A stretch of 64,000 bases of DNA from Entoloma clypeatum (taxonomy: Eukaryota; Basidiomycota; Agaricomycetes; Agaricales; Entolomataceae). A model generated the notes under the pieces. It had not been told where the DNA came from. It searched no databases and worked only from the letters and a program-made list of their open reading frames with translations. Of the stretch, positions 19,660 through 31,820 are shown one piece after another; the first letter of the stretch is position 1, and the number at the start of each line of letters is the position of its first letter. A program made the translations under genes and the position numbers. Location of the stretch: assembly GCA_963565915.1 (NCBI GenBank), contig OY751487.1, forward strand, positions 1 to 64,000, in the 5' to 3' direction.

Positions 19660-19970
19660 GAGATTTCAGACGTAACTTTCATTTGGCGCGAGGCCTTCGA
19701 CCACATCCATCAGGATGGACGAGGCTTCAGGGCGATTTTGGAGGGTGCCGATATCAGAAAGGTGCTCAACATGCCCTTCGAAGTCCGGGTTTTCTGAGGC
19801 AGAGATCCCTCCAGGTCTTTTGCTACGTCAAGGATGATGCCGTTTTCCATATCTATGGCGTGGACATGAAGGACGTATATGATCTTTAAATGCTCGATTT
19901 GGCCGTCCGACACTCATTGAGGTCCGCATGGTTCAGTAAAAGTATTGAGTTCTACATCGATTGTGTCACA
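19660..19970 (+). pseudogene. Fragment of a 3'-5' exonuclease gene (inverted copy)
   Basis: Translated pieces match the minus-strand exonuclease pseudogene at 20702-21511. WREAFDHIHQDGRGFRAILE corresponds to its GREAFDHVDTDGRSLRAILE, and IYGVDMKDVYDL to IYDVDMKNVYDL. The exo I motif and C-terminal part are missing and the frames are broken. It lies head-on to the other copy about 1.2 kb away, forming an imperfect inverted repeat. Confidence 0.7.
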
Positions 19971-20532
19971 CGGTCCCGACCTGGTATTGAGTATGTTGAC
20001 ATCCGGCATAGAAGAGAGCTTGGGTGTTTCTTTTCCTAAGGTTTCCTATCAGAGGATAGCTCCAAAGGTTAGCCTCAGAGCAGACTGGGCAATGAACGAT
20101 GCACCGACGTTTGAGATACACCGCTCTCGGATTCATACAAGCCTCTTCAAACAAATCATGGAAGATATCGACATTAGTGGACACATCTGTACGAGTCAAG
20201 GCCGCATCGAGCATTATATCACAGCATTCGGTTCAGTCGCCATCCTCTTTATGGAGGTCAAGCTCAAGATTGGGAGTGACAAAGAAAGATTGGAAGCGAT
20301 AGCACAGATAATTGCCGAGGTCGACGGTAACATCTTCATCGCAGGGTTGCACTTTCAATCTACATCTGATATCGATGTACAGCTTGTGATAATGTCAACA
20401 GCAAGAGCGGCCTCTGTTTGCCGATTCACTGCATTTTATTCGATGGGCTCAGATACGAAGTCTTCAAACTTGATGCACGGTTGTCTACCTGGAGACCCAC
20501 CAACTTCGACGTATATCATGATGAATAGTTAG
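19945..20532 (+). CDS. Hypothetical protein, 195 codons, possibly part of a spliced gene
   Basis: An open frame of good length with no domain I can name. It starts inside the tail of the exonuclease fragment, so the true start may be downstream. The stretch DISGHICTSQGRIEHYITAF and the following hydrophobic GSVAILFMEVKLKIG read like a folded protein region. A possible 5' splice site (GTAACA) near 20327 would change the C-terminal third. Either a lineage-specific protein or a decayed gene piece. Confidence 0.4.
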   Translation: MSSTSIVSHGPDLVLSMLTSGIEESLGVSFPKVSYQRIAPKVSLRADWAMNDAPTFEIHRSRIHTSLFKQIMEDIDISGHICTSQGRIEHYITAFGSVAILFMEVKLKIGSDKERLEAIAQIIAEVDGNIFIAGLHFQSTSDIDVQLVIMSTARAASVCRFTAFYSMGSDTKSSNLMHGCLPGDPPTSTYIMMNS

Positions 20533-20701
20533 AGTATTTCTGTTCATGTATTTCCTAGTTGTCATTGGCAGGTCAATCTGGTTTTGGTTAATACACGTCT
20601 CTTCTTCCACTGCTACAGGGTGTGAATGAACTGAATTCGTGGAAAAATGGATACCCCCACGTACATGTACCCAATACTTTCGAGATCATGCTAACGCCCA
20701 A

Positions 20702-21511
20702 TCAAATCAACGGCGCAATAGCTCTGTGCCTTCCAGCTCCTTCGTATACTGAGCTCTGCGCTTGGTCTACTCGATTGGTGGAGGCTGCGATGACACGATC
20801 CTGCCAGTTGCTCCCCCACAGTCCGAATCTTCTTTTCAATGCTGTCTCGAGCTCGAAGAGCAAAGCGACGTCTTGTGCACAATATGACTAGATACGTGGA
20901 TCTAACGGCCTCTGTTCAAAGACCGAATATGACCCTCCTTTCTTTGGGTCGAAGAGGACGATCCCAGCGTCTTTCACCATCTTCCAATCCCTCGGTGGTA
21001 AGACGTAGGACTCGATACTTCTACCGAGCCCGTTGAGGAATTGGGCTGGCCTGAATAATGAGTGGCGGACAGCCAGTTCGAGGATTTGAAGATCATATAC
21101 ATTCTTCATGTCCACGTCATAGATGTGAAACAATGCGTCGGCGTCATTCCTCACGTCGTAGAAGACCTCAAAAAGATCTCTGCCTCAGAGAAACGGAACC
21201 TTGATAGGCATGTCGCGCACCTTTTTAATATCCGTACCCTCCAAAATTGCCCTCAGGCTTCGTCCATCCGTATCGACGTGGTCGAAGGCCTCGCGCCCAA
21301 GGACCGTTACGTCTATCAGCCATATCGTTGCGTCGGGATAGTTCGACATGATCTGAATGATCGAGACCCGTCCGTGGCGGCATAACTCAACCCCTTCAAT
21401 GTCGATTGCCAGGGAAATATCTTGCAATGGAGCTGGGAGAGGCAAAATGTCCGCAAGACATTCCTGCAGAGCGGGTAGAGTGTCAACGAGCCTTATTGTC
21501 AGGGTAGACAT
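20702..21511 (-). pseudogene. DEDD-family 3'-5' exonuclease pseudogene (EXD-like)
   Basis: Exon 1 (21221-21511) encodes the exo I motif LAIDIEGVELCRHGRVSIIQ. A 54-bp intron (21167-21220, GTGCGC..GAG) separates it from the exo II region FYDVRNDADALFHIYDVDMK in exon 2. The frame then meets a TAG at 20888-20890. Directly after that TAG the same frame continues SYCAQDVALLFELE, the exo III motif (Y-x3-D), and stays open to a TGA at 20702-20704. The TAG therefore removes the last catalytic aspartate. It could be a sequencing difference, but with the broken inverted copy nearby a pseudogene is more likely. The substrate is unknown. Confidence 0.72.
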
Positions 21512-23468
21512 CTTGAGACGCGTAGCGGAAGGTAACTGTTTTTATATCTGTCTTAGCGCATGTTTGTAAGAGACACCCAAGACATTCCACTCCCCTATTT
21601 GATAACGCACGTTTCGGAAGAGCATTATCGGTCAAAAGATAGTGTCCTCGGCTTCCTTCTGGGAACGCTTGAAGGCTGTGATAAGTCATGAAATGGTCGA
21701 GTCGATGTTGAGGAAAAGACATTGCATATCCATCATTACTGTGCTGTCCTTGAAGTGTTCTTGAGTGCGAACTTTGGGAGGCCGTTTTGAGACACAAGGG
21801 ACTAAGAACGCGAGCAGCTCCACAGAGTCGCGCCGGCCACAACTTGAACTGCCGCGGTGCTGACAGGCGCTAACAAGTTCTCTGTAGCTATGTGCGCGCA
21901 GTTCCCAATCAGAGTTCGCAACCAAGTTGAAAAAGAGAAACGCACACCTCAGTAGAAACCGGAAACCAATCATGAGGTTTGTCGACCGCGCACATTCGAT
22001 CGTATATACTCTAAATGTCGCGATTCGGGTGTGCTAGCTGGGTCCTCATCCTGCGGTTGCTCCCCATCTCCACCTTGTACGTGCGCTGCCTCCGCCTCAC
22101 ATTAACCTGTCACCTGTCAAGTCGCCTTATCCCTCTCCACTTCGATTCCATGCAGACCCTCCGCCACAGAGGACGGGTCAGACCCCGACCAGATTGCGAT
22201 CCTGGTGGGCAAAGTCAAGTGGCCCCTGTATCCTCAGGGCAGCCGTGCTACGCCGAGTGATTTTGGTCCTTTCCGGGGTTCCATTCTTTGAGATTATCGA
22301 TGGTGGTTTTGAAATCCCTTGTTCGGCTGAGACGAACGCGATGAGTCAAATTCAATGACGCACACTTCATACGTTCGTCTACGACGTTGCATGCCCTCAG
22401 CCAGAAGTTCCACCATTTGGTCTGAAAGCGTCTTCTAACCGTTGCGCTGCCTCACACACCACTAACGGCAACTCCGATAAGAACGGGAATAACGGGAGTG
22501 TGCGACTCACTCATTAAAATCTTGAGGATGTTTATCGCAAAAATCCTTCAACCAGAGGTAGTCAAGTTCGCGCGGATCTTCAAGTTGCGTCCTCAGCAGT
22601 TCGGCTGCGTGGGGGGCATCGGTCGAAGATGCGGTGCATGGACTTCCTGTGTGCGAATTATGTTTGCGAGGAGGAATGGCTGATGATGTCCTGATACTGT
22701 GTGAGCGTGGCCACAAATTCAACGAAAGACAAGGCAATTGGTGCGCCTGTGACAGTGACGCATGTGCTCCCTCGCCTGGAACCAGAGAGCTCTGTTGGCC
22801 AGACGCCACTGCTAGAACCGCTCCGAAAATCAAGTCCGGAAAGAGTTGGATATCGCTCACAAAGCTGTGTGTTCCTTTTTCCATCCGATGACCATATGTT
22901 GACCACTCCTCGCCCAAAAAGGATGCGGACCATATCTCCTATCCATTTGTATTCCTGGAAGCTGAAAATGCTTGGTATTTCAACGCCACTTCCCGCCATC
23001 ACCGTCCCGCCTCGGCTCTGGTGGTTAGACGCTCCACAATATTCCCCTCTCTTGGCTGCTGTGTCGCTGTCGAAGGGGTGAGGCGCAAAAAGTTCCACTA
23101 CATGAGGCCATGCGTACAGATCTGGCAGTGATGGCGAAATCCTCTTGCCATGCATGATCTGTGGAAAAGAAGAACGAATAAGAGTGAAAACCAATAGACG
23201 CGACCATTATTCAATTGAGACAGAAACCAAGGACAATACGATACAAGAGGGAAAAGTCCCGAGATTTGTAAGATAGAAAAGTAGATATTGATGTGTAGAT
23301 GTCCAGTGATAATGTAGAAGGCAGCAGAGAGCGACATCAGAAGGAAAGAATGCGTTCAACGAGACACACATGCGCCGACACTGGAGTGAATAGGAGGGAG
23401 ACAAGGAGAAAGGACAGGAGTCGTTGAAACTTCGCAGCGAGGAAGAGCACGGATTGAGACAGGAACGC
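21512..23468. other. Poorly resolved region; weak ORF on minus strand at 22658-23194
   Basis: No domain recognised. A minus-strand ORF of 178 codons (22658-23194) has ordinary composition, for example FSFQEYKWIGDMVRILFGRG, and might be an exon of a hypothetical gene. I cannot place splice sites with confidence. Confidence 0.3.
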
Positions 23469-24328
23469 TCAGTTATTCGTAACGCCGATGACCGAGAGAC
23501 CCGGGGGATCGGAGCCTGTCCGAGAAGCACTACTGCCCGGCGCGACGTCCTCCTGCTCCCCTTTCCTTTTTGATGTCGTCGGTTCCTTGCCGTCCTTATG
23601 AATACAAACGGTGACATCGCCGTCAGAATCTGAGTTGTGGCCCTGGGCGCCATCCTTCCGAGTTGAAGGGAAGAGGCCTTTCAGAGGAAGACGATGCCTT
23701 TTTTGCTTGAAGGTGAAAGTCTTGAGGTTTTTAAAAGATAGGGCGCGACTAAGGGAGGACGATGGAGATGGAGATGGAGATGGAGAAAGACTGTCCCGAG
23801 AATAGGCCGTGTGGCGATGAAGGGGATTGTTATAAAAGGGGCGAGAGGCGGAGGCGCGAATAGTGTCCTCAGGGGATAATGTTTCAAGATCGGCACTTGT
23901 GAGGATGACGAACGTGTTTTCAGAAGCAGAATTGTTGTGGGAGGACGGAGAACTGAGAGGGAGCGGCAGCGGACGATGTTCGCGTGAATTGATGATGTCC
24001 GCGTTGAAGGTAGGATAGCGCGTGGCTTCCTATCGTCAAATTGCAGCAATTTCTGGGATGCGGGCGAATGGGAACCATACCTTCCAGGAGAGCCCGTCGA
24101 GATCGCTGAACTCGACTTTGACGGTGGAAAAGGAGCGAAGCAGTGTCTGGTGTTGCTCCTTTACGGATGTCAGGCTATGAGCAGCTTTAGAACGAAATAG
24201 TCACGTACCTCGGTCATCTTGAGCGCCTCTGCCTCCTCTATTCTCTGTTCCTTCTCTATGTCTAGCAAGCGCTGCTTCCTCTGGGCCGCGCGGGTGTTAA
24301 GGTCGACAGAGTAGCGACGAAGGGGCAT
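23469..24328 (-). CDS. Basidiomycete hypothetical protein, 3 exons, 252 residues
   Basis: Exons 24209-24328, 24081-24158 and 23469-24029 are joined by introns of 50 and 51 bp (GTACGT..AAG, GTATGG..TAG), all phase 0. It starts MPLRRYSVDLNTRAAQRKQR, followed by a charged, probably coiled-coil helix (LLDIEKEQRIEEAEALKMTE). Next is STVKVEFSDLDGLSW, then a long Ser/Pro-rich low-complexity tail with SPSPSPSPSSS and KNLKTFTFKQKRHR, ending VIGVTNN. The intron phases and uninterrupted frame support a real gene. I do not recognise the family. The basic patch and Ser-rich region would suit a nuclear or scaffold protein, which is a guess. Confidence 0.6.
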
Positions 24329-26069
24329 GGTCATGTCGAATGAACTCGTGTATTTGTTGCGACGGACCAGTCGTCGTTTGAAGGGAATGGTATTTCGACA
24401 AGAAAGAATCTGAAAACGTCGTGGTCAGAAAAGGAGTCCCAATCAAGTGACCAACCACGTGATTCATCAATGTCCCTAATCTCACCCTGATCGTCGGGAT
24501 CGAATTTGTTCTTTCTTGATCAGATCAAAATCCTTGGCCCCAGATGCCTCACGAACCCTCTCAGAGAGGTGCAAGGGTTACCTAAAGCCTGGCCTTCAAA
24601 TCAAAGTTTATAAGATGAACACGCTGCTCCACTGAACCCCTTCCTTGGCGAGCATCACATTTGACCTGCGCAGATCACCGAACTTATTCATTCCAGACAC
24701 TTCACTTCACAAGGTGTAAGTATGGAGATCTGCCTTTACCCAAGGACGTTCGTTGTGGGGTTCAAAATCGCTCTCAGCACCCTTGGCAACGGCAGTTTTG
24801 TGTTTCCATGGCGTGGCATCCAGAGGTGAGCGTCTGTGCCGTAACGCCTGACAAACTTGATAACAAAACAGCTGGGACTTGGTGTCTTCGCGAACTGCGA
24901 GGAATGTGACACATGCTCGGCTGAGTTCCAATGGCATTTTGTCCCCGAATTGCACCTGTGACCCCTTCGCGTCGATGAAGGGGGTGATGGATGGGCAGAA
25001 TGGTGATATGACTAGAATCAGGTGAAGGGTCGGTGGGGTTCGCATAGTATGACTGGAAGTCGGCGGCTAATCACCGAGGGCATAAAGATGGCGGGCGTCG
25101 GGCGATGTCCAAGACTTGTTAATCATCCAAGATACGACTACGAGAGTGATCGATTGTCATCACGTAGTCTGCTTACAGGAGATGCGAGCCACTTGTAGCT
25201 AATAAGCCGCTGAAGATGTTAGGACAGTACCCATGATCACGACCGCTAGACCTTTAAGGAAGGTTGGGCAGCAGCAGGCACTCCGGATGGCGGCGCGCTG
25301 TAGATAATGACTGTTCAGTTGCGTGCATGCACACAGTTGGTCAAACCAAGCAAACTCACTTCTTTGCTCACATAGAACCTTGTGAACGAAAACGACGATT
25401 GGACAGAAGGGTCGAGACCACCTGTCCCCAGCTCGCCTTCGATTCGCGCAATAAGTGAGGGTTGACATACAGTGGTGTTGGGCAAAGAGCCGTGTAGTGA
25501 GCGGACGTCTTGTCTTGGTTGAGGACATTTGACAGCCGTTACCCAGTATATTGTTCAGAATGCCGTGAATGCTGTCATCTCTTCCGAACTGATATTCCAG
25601 ATAAGGACCGCATCAGTTTGGCGATGAGGCGAACAATGTCGTCGGGAACGGGCAGGCTGGTGTTTCGAGCACGGAGAGAGAAAATCGGCAATGACGAGGA
25701 TGATATAGCTCGATGGGTGGTCCAACCGTAGGCTCATAACCTGCTTCGATCTGAGCTCCGAAGGTCATTAATTCAACAAATGGTGGTTTTTTTCCGGTTT
25801 GAGTCTCGACTCGGAGTGAAGAGCAAAAGTTGAGCGAGGTTCCGACCTGGTGGTGTGATTGTGCAACGCAGCTGCGATACGTTCAGTCATACTTTGAAGA
25901 GCTTATTTTTGAGCTGTCGAACCGGTGCGAGGTAGTTCTGGGTAGTATTGACGCCCCACTTACGTCAGAGTGTCATTGGGCAGACTGCGCAGGAATTCCC
26001 ATTCCAACTCCGCTCCAAATTTCAAAAGTCCACGTTTACCACGTGTTACGGGTTGCAACCAGCACCGAC
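24329..26069. other. Intergenic, no supported gene
   Basis: Only short overlapping ORFs on both strands without recognisable motifs. The last few hundred bases should contain the promoter of the ARMC8-like gene. Confidence 0.45.
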
Positions 26070-29000
26070 ATGACGATCGGCGTCGGCAACATTCCCCTAA
26101 CCCTCCCGCAACTCAAAAAGCTCAAAAACTCGGTCATCGGCAATCCCACAGCCAAGGCAGAACTTTCCCGCGATGGTTTTGTCGTTCAAAAGTCAGTTTT
26201 AATACAGAATCAACATTTTTACTCTTACCGATATTCCAGATTGATCCAGTGTATTAATCACCCGCCTGCAGTCGAATCTCCAGATGCCGTCCGAGTCGAG
26301 GTGGCTCATGTCATTTCATCGCTCTCCTATGGCTCAGACGAGGCTCTTGACACCCTTCTGCGTGCCAATGCTCTTCATGCCATCCTTTTCGCACTCTCCG
26401 ACCTCAGAAACACCACGCAGCTCCCGCTACTTCGGGTCGCACTCGCACGGACCCTCCGCTCCATCGCTTGTGCGGTAGCCGACGTCGTAGGACCAGCTCA
26501 ATGGGGGCTGCGACCCGAAGTTTCCCGGTCGAGGTACCAGGCTGTCGAAGCACTCGACCACCTCTTCCATGTTCGTCAAGCCACTTGTTGTCTCTCGTTC
26601 GTCTGCTAATGCCAGCGCCAGATAGATTCGCTCGACATCTATCTTCCCCTGCTTGCATCCACATACGCATCCGCTTGGAGACACACGGCTCTTGCAACGT
26701 CAACTTTCATAGCCCATCTCCTTGCCTCTGGGGTCCGCAATCCAGTCCATCGTCAAGCAGTCGTAGATTGGGCACCTCCCACTGCACGACAGGGCCAGAT
26801 TCTTCATCACCGGGTCCATAGAGGATGGGAGAGGGACGAAGGAGAGAAGGGCGGCGGATGGGTTGTTCGGGCCCTTGTAGATATGATAAAAGGACGGGAC
26901 ACCAAGGTTTGTCACTTGTGTTCTATTTAGCTCTGGACCGTATGTCTGATACTGGTATCTAGGCTCAAGAAGCCGCTTTGTGGGCTCTGGCATCTCTGAC
27001 CAAAGACAACATTACCGTGGCCACCGCTTTGGTTCGAAACACGTCTGAATGTAAGTCCTCGTTTAAAACTAGGATGGTTCACACATCCCCAACCCGAGAC
27101 ATGACCTCCCCAAGTTGAGATCGCAAGTCAAATAAACGTATCTCAATTTCATTTCTGGCAGTTTTTTCGTTGCTTTTTGTGCTCTCTCCCCGCGAACTTT
27201 CAGCTGAAATCTGGGTTGAGGTCGTTCATAATTGATGCCTCTCGATGAGCTGCGGATGTGTGAACCACCTATTCTGATCCTTCACAAAAATCGCACTCAT
27301 GTCCGGATTCAGTCCCGTCAACACTACCGCTCATCATCTCTCTGGCAAAAGTACGATCTCCTGATGTTCAACTGGCTGCTTGCCTATGGTATGTTTCCCC
27401 TTCCTCCTACCTCGTATTTAATTGGAAACTTCGCTCCCTCCGCAGTATCACCAACATCATCCGTGCCACACCAGGTCCCCCGTCACTCCATACGCAATCC
27501 ACCTCCACCCCTGTTTCGGCAACCTACCCAGTACATAACCCACACTCCCTCCACCACTCCCATCCACACGCCCATGCTCAGCCGTACTCCCTCGCTACCA
27601 ATACTTCGTCTCACTTCCCCGCGCACACAGCGGTGGATCCCGATACCTGTGCACGCACCGTCATGAGCATTGTCAACCGCCTGATCGCAGACGCATACAG
27701 GGGCAAAGAGGACAGGTTCCTCGACGCTTCGAGTGGTGGCGGTTCGGACGTGAACGAGATGCGAGGAGAGAGCACAGATGAGCGAGAGGCGAGGAGAATT
27801 GCGACCAAGGCCTGCTTCATCCTATGTCAGTCCCTTCTACCCTAAACACAAAGCGCTTTACTCATCCCTAACCCCAAGATCACCTTGTAACAGACGAAAA
27901 ATCTCTCTGCCAAGCTGCCTTTGAACGCGGGTGCTTGGACAATCTTGCCAGTCTCGTGCAGCGGGTGACGCCCCTTCCCACTCCCTTCGCTTCCTCCATC
28001 CCTACACCCCACCCAGATCAAAATAGCCACCTCCCGGGTTCCCTGCCCGCCGAACCCCCAGAAGATGCCCTCAGTGAACCCGAAAGCATCTCCCTCCTCC
28101 GCGAGGTCTGTCTCCTTTCATCCCTTCTTACTTCCCCACCCACTCTAACACTCACTGCCCCACACAGAGTGCCCTGACCGCCCTCGCCTCCATCGCGCTG
28201 TTAGACAACGACATCCGGCGCTTCCTCACCTCCGCCTCCGCGCCCTCCACCATCACGCTCCTCCCATGTATCCTAGCGTCCCTCACGCACCCACGCCCTG
28301 GCGTGCGCTATGCTGCGTGCCAGTGCGTCCGTGCCGTCAGCCGCGCCGTCGCCGTGCTCCGGACGGGCGTCGTCGACAGCGGGCTCGGGATGGGCGTCTG
28401 GCAGGTGCTGGCGAGGGAGTTGGATGTGCTCCGGAGGAAGGAGGGCGAGGGGGAAGGGAAGTCGAGGGAAGGGGGTGACAAGAGAGTTATTGGCGCTGCA
28501 CTCGCGGCGGTGTGTAATCTCGTAAACGAGTTTTCACCGTTGAGAGAGGTATGTCGTGTTGTTTTTCGTGGTTCTGGGGCTGAGATGGGATGTGTGTGTC
28601 CACGTAGGTCCTCCTTGGTGCAGGTCTCATCCCCCGGCTCGTACAGGTCCTCGAACTGTGCGAGGGGGAGCTGCGGATCAGTGCCCTCTGGGCCGTCAAG
28701 AACTTGCTGTGCAAAACGTCAACGGAGATGAAGAAGCAGGTCTTGGATGGTTTGAAGTCCGAACGGCTTATGAGGTAAGTATGGTATCTTCTGTATCGGT
28801 ATCATTGGGGACGAAAGTTGAACTCTTTTCTCCTACACCAGGCTCCTGGAGGACACCGACATGGGCATGCAGGAACAAGCTCTCAACGTTGTGAGAAACC
28901 TCACGGAGAACGAGGATGGGATCGAGCTGGTGTACATCGAGATGGGGTCATGGGTACTGCTGGAACGCATCATCGCATGTATGAGTTCGGGGAATGAGGA

Positions 29001-29492
29001 CGTGGTGTTGCAGGTCAGCGCTCTTAACCCTCCCTTCTTTTTGGAAATAAATCTGAATCCACATATCACAATTGACAGGCCTCGTACATCCTAGCAAACC
29101 TCGCAAACGGGCGGGATGCGCACCAGGCACACCTCCTCACGCACCCCCGTGTCCTTTCCGCCCTCCACACCGCTCTCATCTCGACCCCGAAGACAGATAT
29201 CCGGAGACCAGTGGTTGGGTGTGTCGCACAGCTCGCAAGAACGGCCCGTGGGGCTGGGCGGGCAGCGATCAAGAAGGCAGGGTTTGAAGAGGCGTTGCGG
29301 CATGTTTGTGAATGGGGGAATGTTGGCATTGGAGGAGGTGTGGGTGTGGTTGGTCAACCTGGTGTTGGAACAGTTGGGACGGCGGGAGGGAATGGTGGAA
29401 GGGGAGTACCTTTGGGAGCGGGTTTGGAGAAGGATAAGGATGTGGTTGAGCAGGCCCGAATTGCTCTGCATTTGTTGGAATACATGGATTGA
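26070..29492 (+). CDS. ARMC8: Armadillo-repeat protein, ARMC8 / GID5 (VID28) homologue, 11 exons
   Basis: My exons are 26070-26191, 26240-26570, 26622-26906, 26963-27050, 27313-27388, 27446-27825, 27894-28105, 28168-28548, 28608-28774, 28842-29013 and 29089-10..29492, i.e. the last is 29079-29492. Phases are consistent and total 875 codons plus stop. The N-terminus LPLTLPQLKKLKNSVIGNP-like (PLTLPQLKKLKNSVIGNP) is typical of this family. Armadillo-like helices recur, such as VRVEVAHVISSLSYGS, VQLAACLCITNIIRA, SALTALASIALLDND, ISALWAVKNLL, QEQALNVVRNLTENEDG and ASYILANLANGRDAHQ. In yeast and animals this protein is the armadillo scaffold of the GID/CTLH E3 ubiquitin ligase that recruits degron receptors for gluconeogenic enzymes. 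The 262-bp intron 4 is unusually long and could hide a small exon. The region 27500-27610 (Ser/His/Pro-rich) is a low-complexity insert. Confidence 0.83.
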
Positions 29493-29687
29493 GTCGATCT
29501 CCTCACGTTAACTGCTGTGGTCTGTTCGCTATATATCTCAATGAATGCCGTGCAAAATGTCGATTGTCCTACTCTACTCTCCATATCCAGGGTACGTTAC
29601 AACGCATGCAGTGGTATCAAAGGACTCGGTTCTACCGCCCTCATCTAGGGCAACCCAACTCACGCAGACGAGAAAATGGGAAGAGGG

Positions 29688-31775
29688 TTACGCTGCAGTC
29701 ACCCTAAGACTCGCGGTCGCCCCATCTCCACCAACTTCCTTCAAATCGACCTTCAGAGTCGCCGTGGCTTCGACAATGAACTGTATCTCGACTGTCGTAG
29801 TCCACTTCCCAGCATCTTTGCCTTTCCCTTTTGCTTGAATCGCAAGGAGCGCATCCGCCTCCAGCAACCCGAGGTATGCCTCCTTCTTGACAACACGATG
29901 CTTAACCTCGATCTCTTCCTCCTCTTCCGGTTCTTCTTCATCGTCTTCAACCTTCGGTGGGAGAACCTTCTCCACACGAATGCTGTCTGACACCTCCCAA
30001 ACCTCGAACGTCAATCTCTTTGACTCTGCCGACACCTCCGCGTCAAACTGCACGCTTCTGCGCGCAGGCAACGCCGTCTCCTTGTGCACGACCGGCACCC
30101 ACGTCCCCCCAAGCTCTGCGTTTTCAGCGTTCACACCAGGGATCAAGATCCCGACAGTCCGGCTCGTCGCCTTGACCTCATTGTTCTTCAACCCCGCCCT
30201 CGAATACGCCTGCCTCAGCTCCGCGTGGGCCTCGTCGTCCGGGATCCCCGCAATCAACGCAGCCTGTACGGCACATCCCCTCGCCAGCACCGTCGTGGGG
30301 TCGCCCACACCCCCACCGACCACCGTCCCGCGCGCAAACGGGGTCTCAACGTCCTCCTGAAACCCACCGCCCAGGACAATCTGCTCGTCGAGCCCAGTGA
30401 GACACGCAGACCCGCCGACGTACACGATCTCATCGACATGGTGTGGGTCGAACGCAGCTGACTCCAGAAGCGCAACGACGGCGTCTGAGACTGCAGTGTA
30501 GACGCTGCGGGCGACCAGGTCGAACCGCATGCGGTTGATGGAGCCGGTGTAGTCGAGCCCGTCTTTGAGGGACTCGACAGAGCAGGTAGCGGCTCCTGGG
30601 GAGGCGCTGATGGTGCGCTTGGTGTGCTCTATGGCGAGGCGGAGCTTGGCCTCTGCGCGCTGGTCGACTGTGGAAGTGGAGGGGCAGACGGAGAGGGGCG
30701 TTTTGGTCTTTTTGGTGAAGTCGTTGGCGAAGAAGGTGATGAGCCTGTCGTCAATTTGGTGGCTGCCTATGGTGGAAGTGGAGGAGGAGGCGAGGACAAA
30801 GGCGAGGCCGGAGCGAATGGAGAGGAGGGAGAGGGAGAGGGACGAAGAGCCAAGGTCGACGATGAGCTGGGTCCTGTCGGGTTGAAGCTCCGAACCCCAG
30901 AGATCGGAGGTGGCGGTGACGGCGGCTGCGCCTGCTTCGTCAAGGAGTTGAAGGACGCGTACGCCAGCGTCGTTCGCTGCTTTTTCCAGGGCCTCTTTCT
31001 GGGCTTCGGTGAAAAATGTTGGGACCGTGATGACGGCGCCTTCTATGGATCTCCCAATGAAGTCTTCCGCGGACTTCACGAGCGACTGAATGAACATCGT
31101 GTTGACTTCCGAGACAGTCAACACACGTTCGACAGGTATGGGTTCAGACCGGGGTGTTGGCAGATGAGAGGCAGCGGGCGTGGTGAGGTTGGAGGCCGGA
31201 GTGCTCTGGGGAAGGGGTGACGGAGCAGGTTGAAGGACCTGAACCTTGTAGGCAGGTTCATCGGGGATATCTGGGTGTTGAATAACAGGGGCAGATCTTG
31301 TAGATTCTGACTGCGCAATTTTGGAGAATCTAATATTCTCTCAGACCATCATCGCATCACATCCCAAGCAGGGCTTGCTCACCGTTTCCCAAGCAGGTTT
31401 CGGAATCCAGTGATGGTGTTTGAGCCGTTCTTTACAAGCTGTTGTGTGGCCTGATTACCGATATACTACAGAGATGTCAGAAAAGATGGCCGTAAAGAGA
31501 AAGGGCAGACTTACGATTTCTTCCCCCGAAAACGAGATTGCACATGCAATCTGCCGCTCGCCGTCTTCATTCGCGATACATTCAGCTACACCCTCCTGCG
31601 CATCGCCGTATATCAGTATCGCAAAACGCTATATCGCCAGCTTTTTGTTGACCTTGGTGAAGACAGCGATTGACGCATAAGAGTTCCCAAAGTTTATTCC
31701 AACAATTGGCGGGATTGGCGATGATACCTCAATCGGCGTTTCTGCGGTACCGTTTGGTCGAGACTTGGGGGCCAT
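29688..31775 (-). CDS. SSZ1: Ssz1-type Hsp70 homologue (ribosome-associated complex subunit), 5 exons
   Basis: Exons on the minus strand are 31653-31775, 31515-31595, 31383-31465 and 29688-31296, with introns of 57, 49 and 86 bp; this gives four exons and 631 residues (the call's fifth exon would be only an upstream start at 31820). The nucleotide-binding domain starts VGINFGNSYASIAVF, followed by ECIANEDGERQIACAISF, IGNQATQQLVKN and ITVPTFFTEAQKEALEKAA. Further motifs are LIVDLGSSSLSLSLLSI and EIVYVGGSACLTGLDEQI. The family lacks a normal Hsp70 substrate-binding lid and, with the J-protein Zuo1, stimulates ribosome-bound Hsp70; the short beta-domain and acidic EDDEEEPEEEEE insert here fit that. 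The start at MAPKSRPNG is preferred; an in-frame upstream ATG at 31820 adds 15 residues with a Pro run. It converges with the ARMC8 gene, with 195 bp between stops. Confidence 0.85.
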
Positions 31776-31820
31776 CGAAGGCAGAATACACTTGGGAGGA
31801 GGAGGAGGAGGAGACGTCAA

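Noticed and set aside
25830..26069. N-terminal extension of the ARMC8 frame
   Set aside because: The frame is open but the residues do not look conserved; the family start PLTLPQLKKLK lies just after the ATG at 26070.
29014..29088. Exon 11 start of the ARMC8 gene at 29089
   Set aside because: The acceptor AG is at 29077-29078, so exon 11 begins at 29079; that boundary keeps the frame and gives 138 codons.
31776..31820. Upstream ATG of SSZ1 as the main start
   Set aside because: It adds a Pro run with no family resemblance; the ATG at 31773-31775 gives the more typical N-terminus, though the longer form is not excluded.
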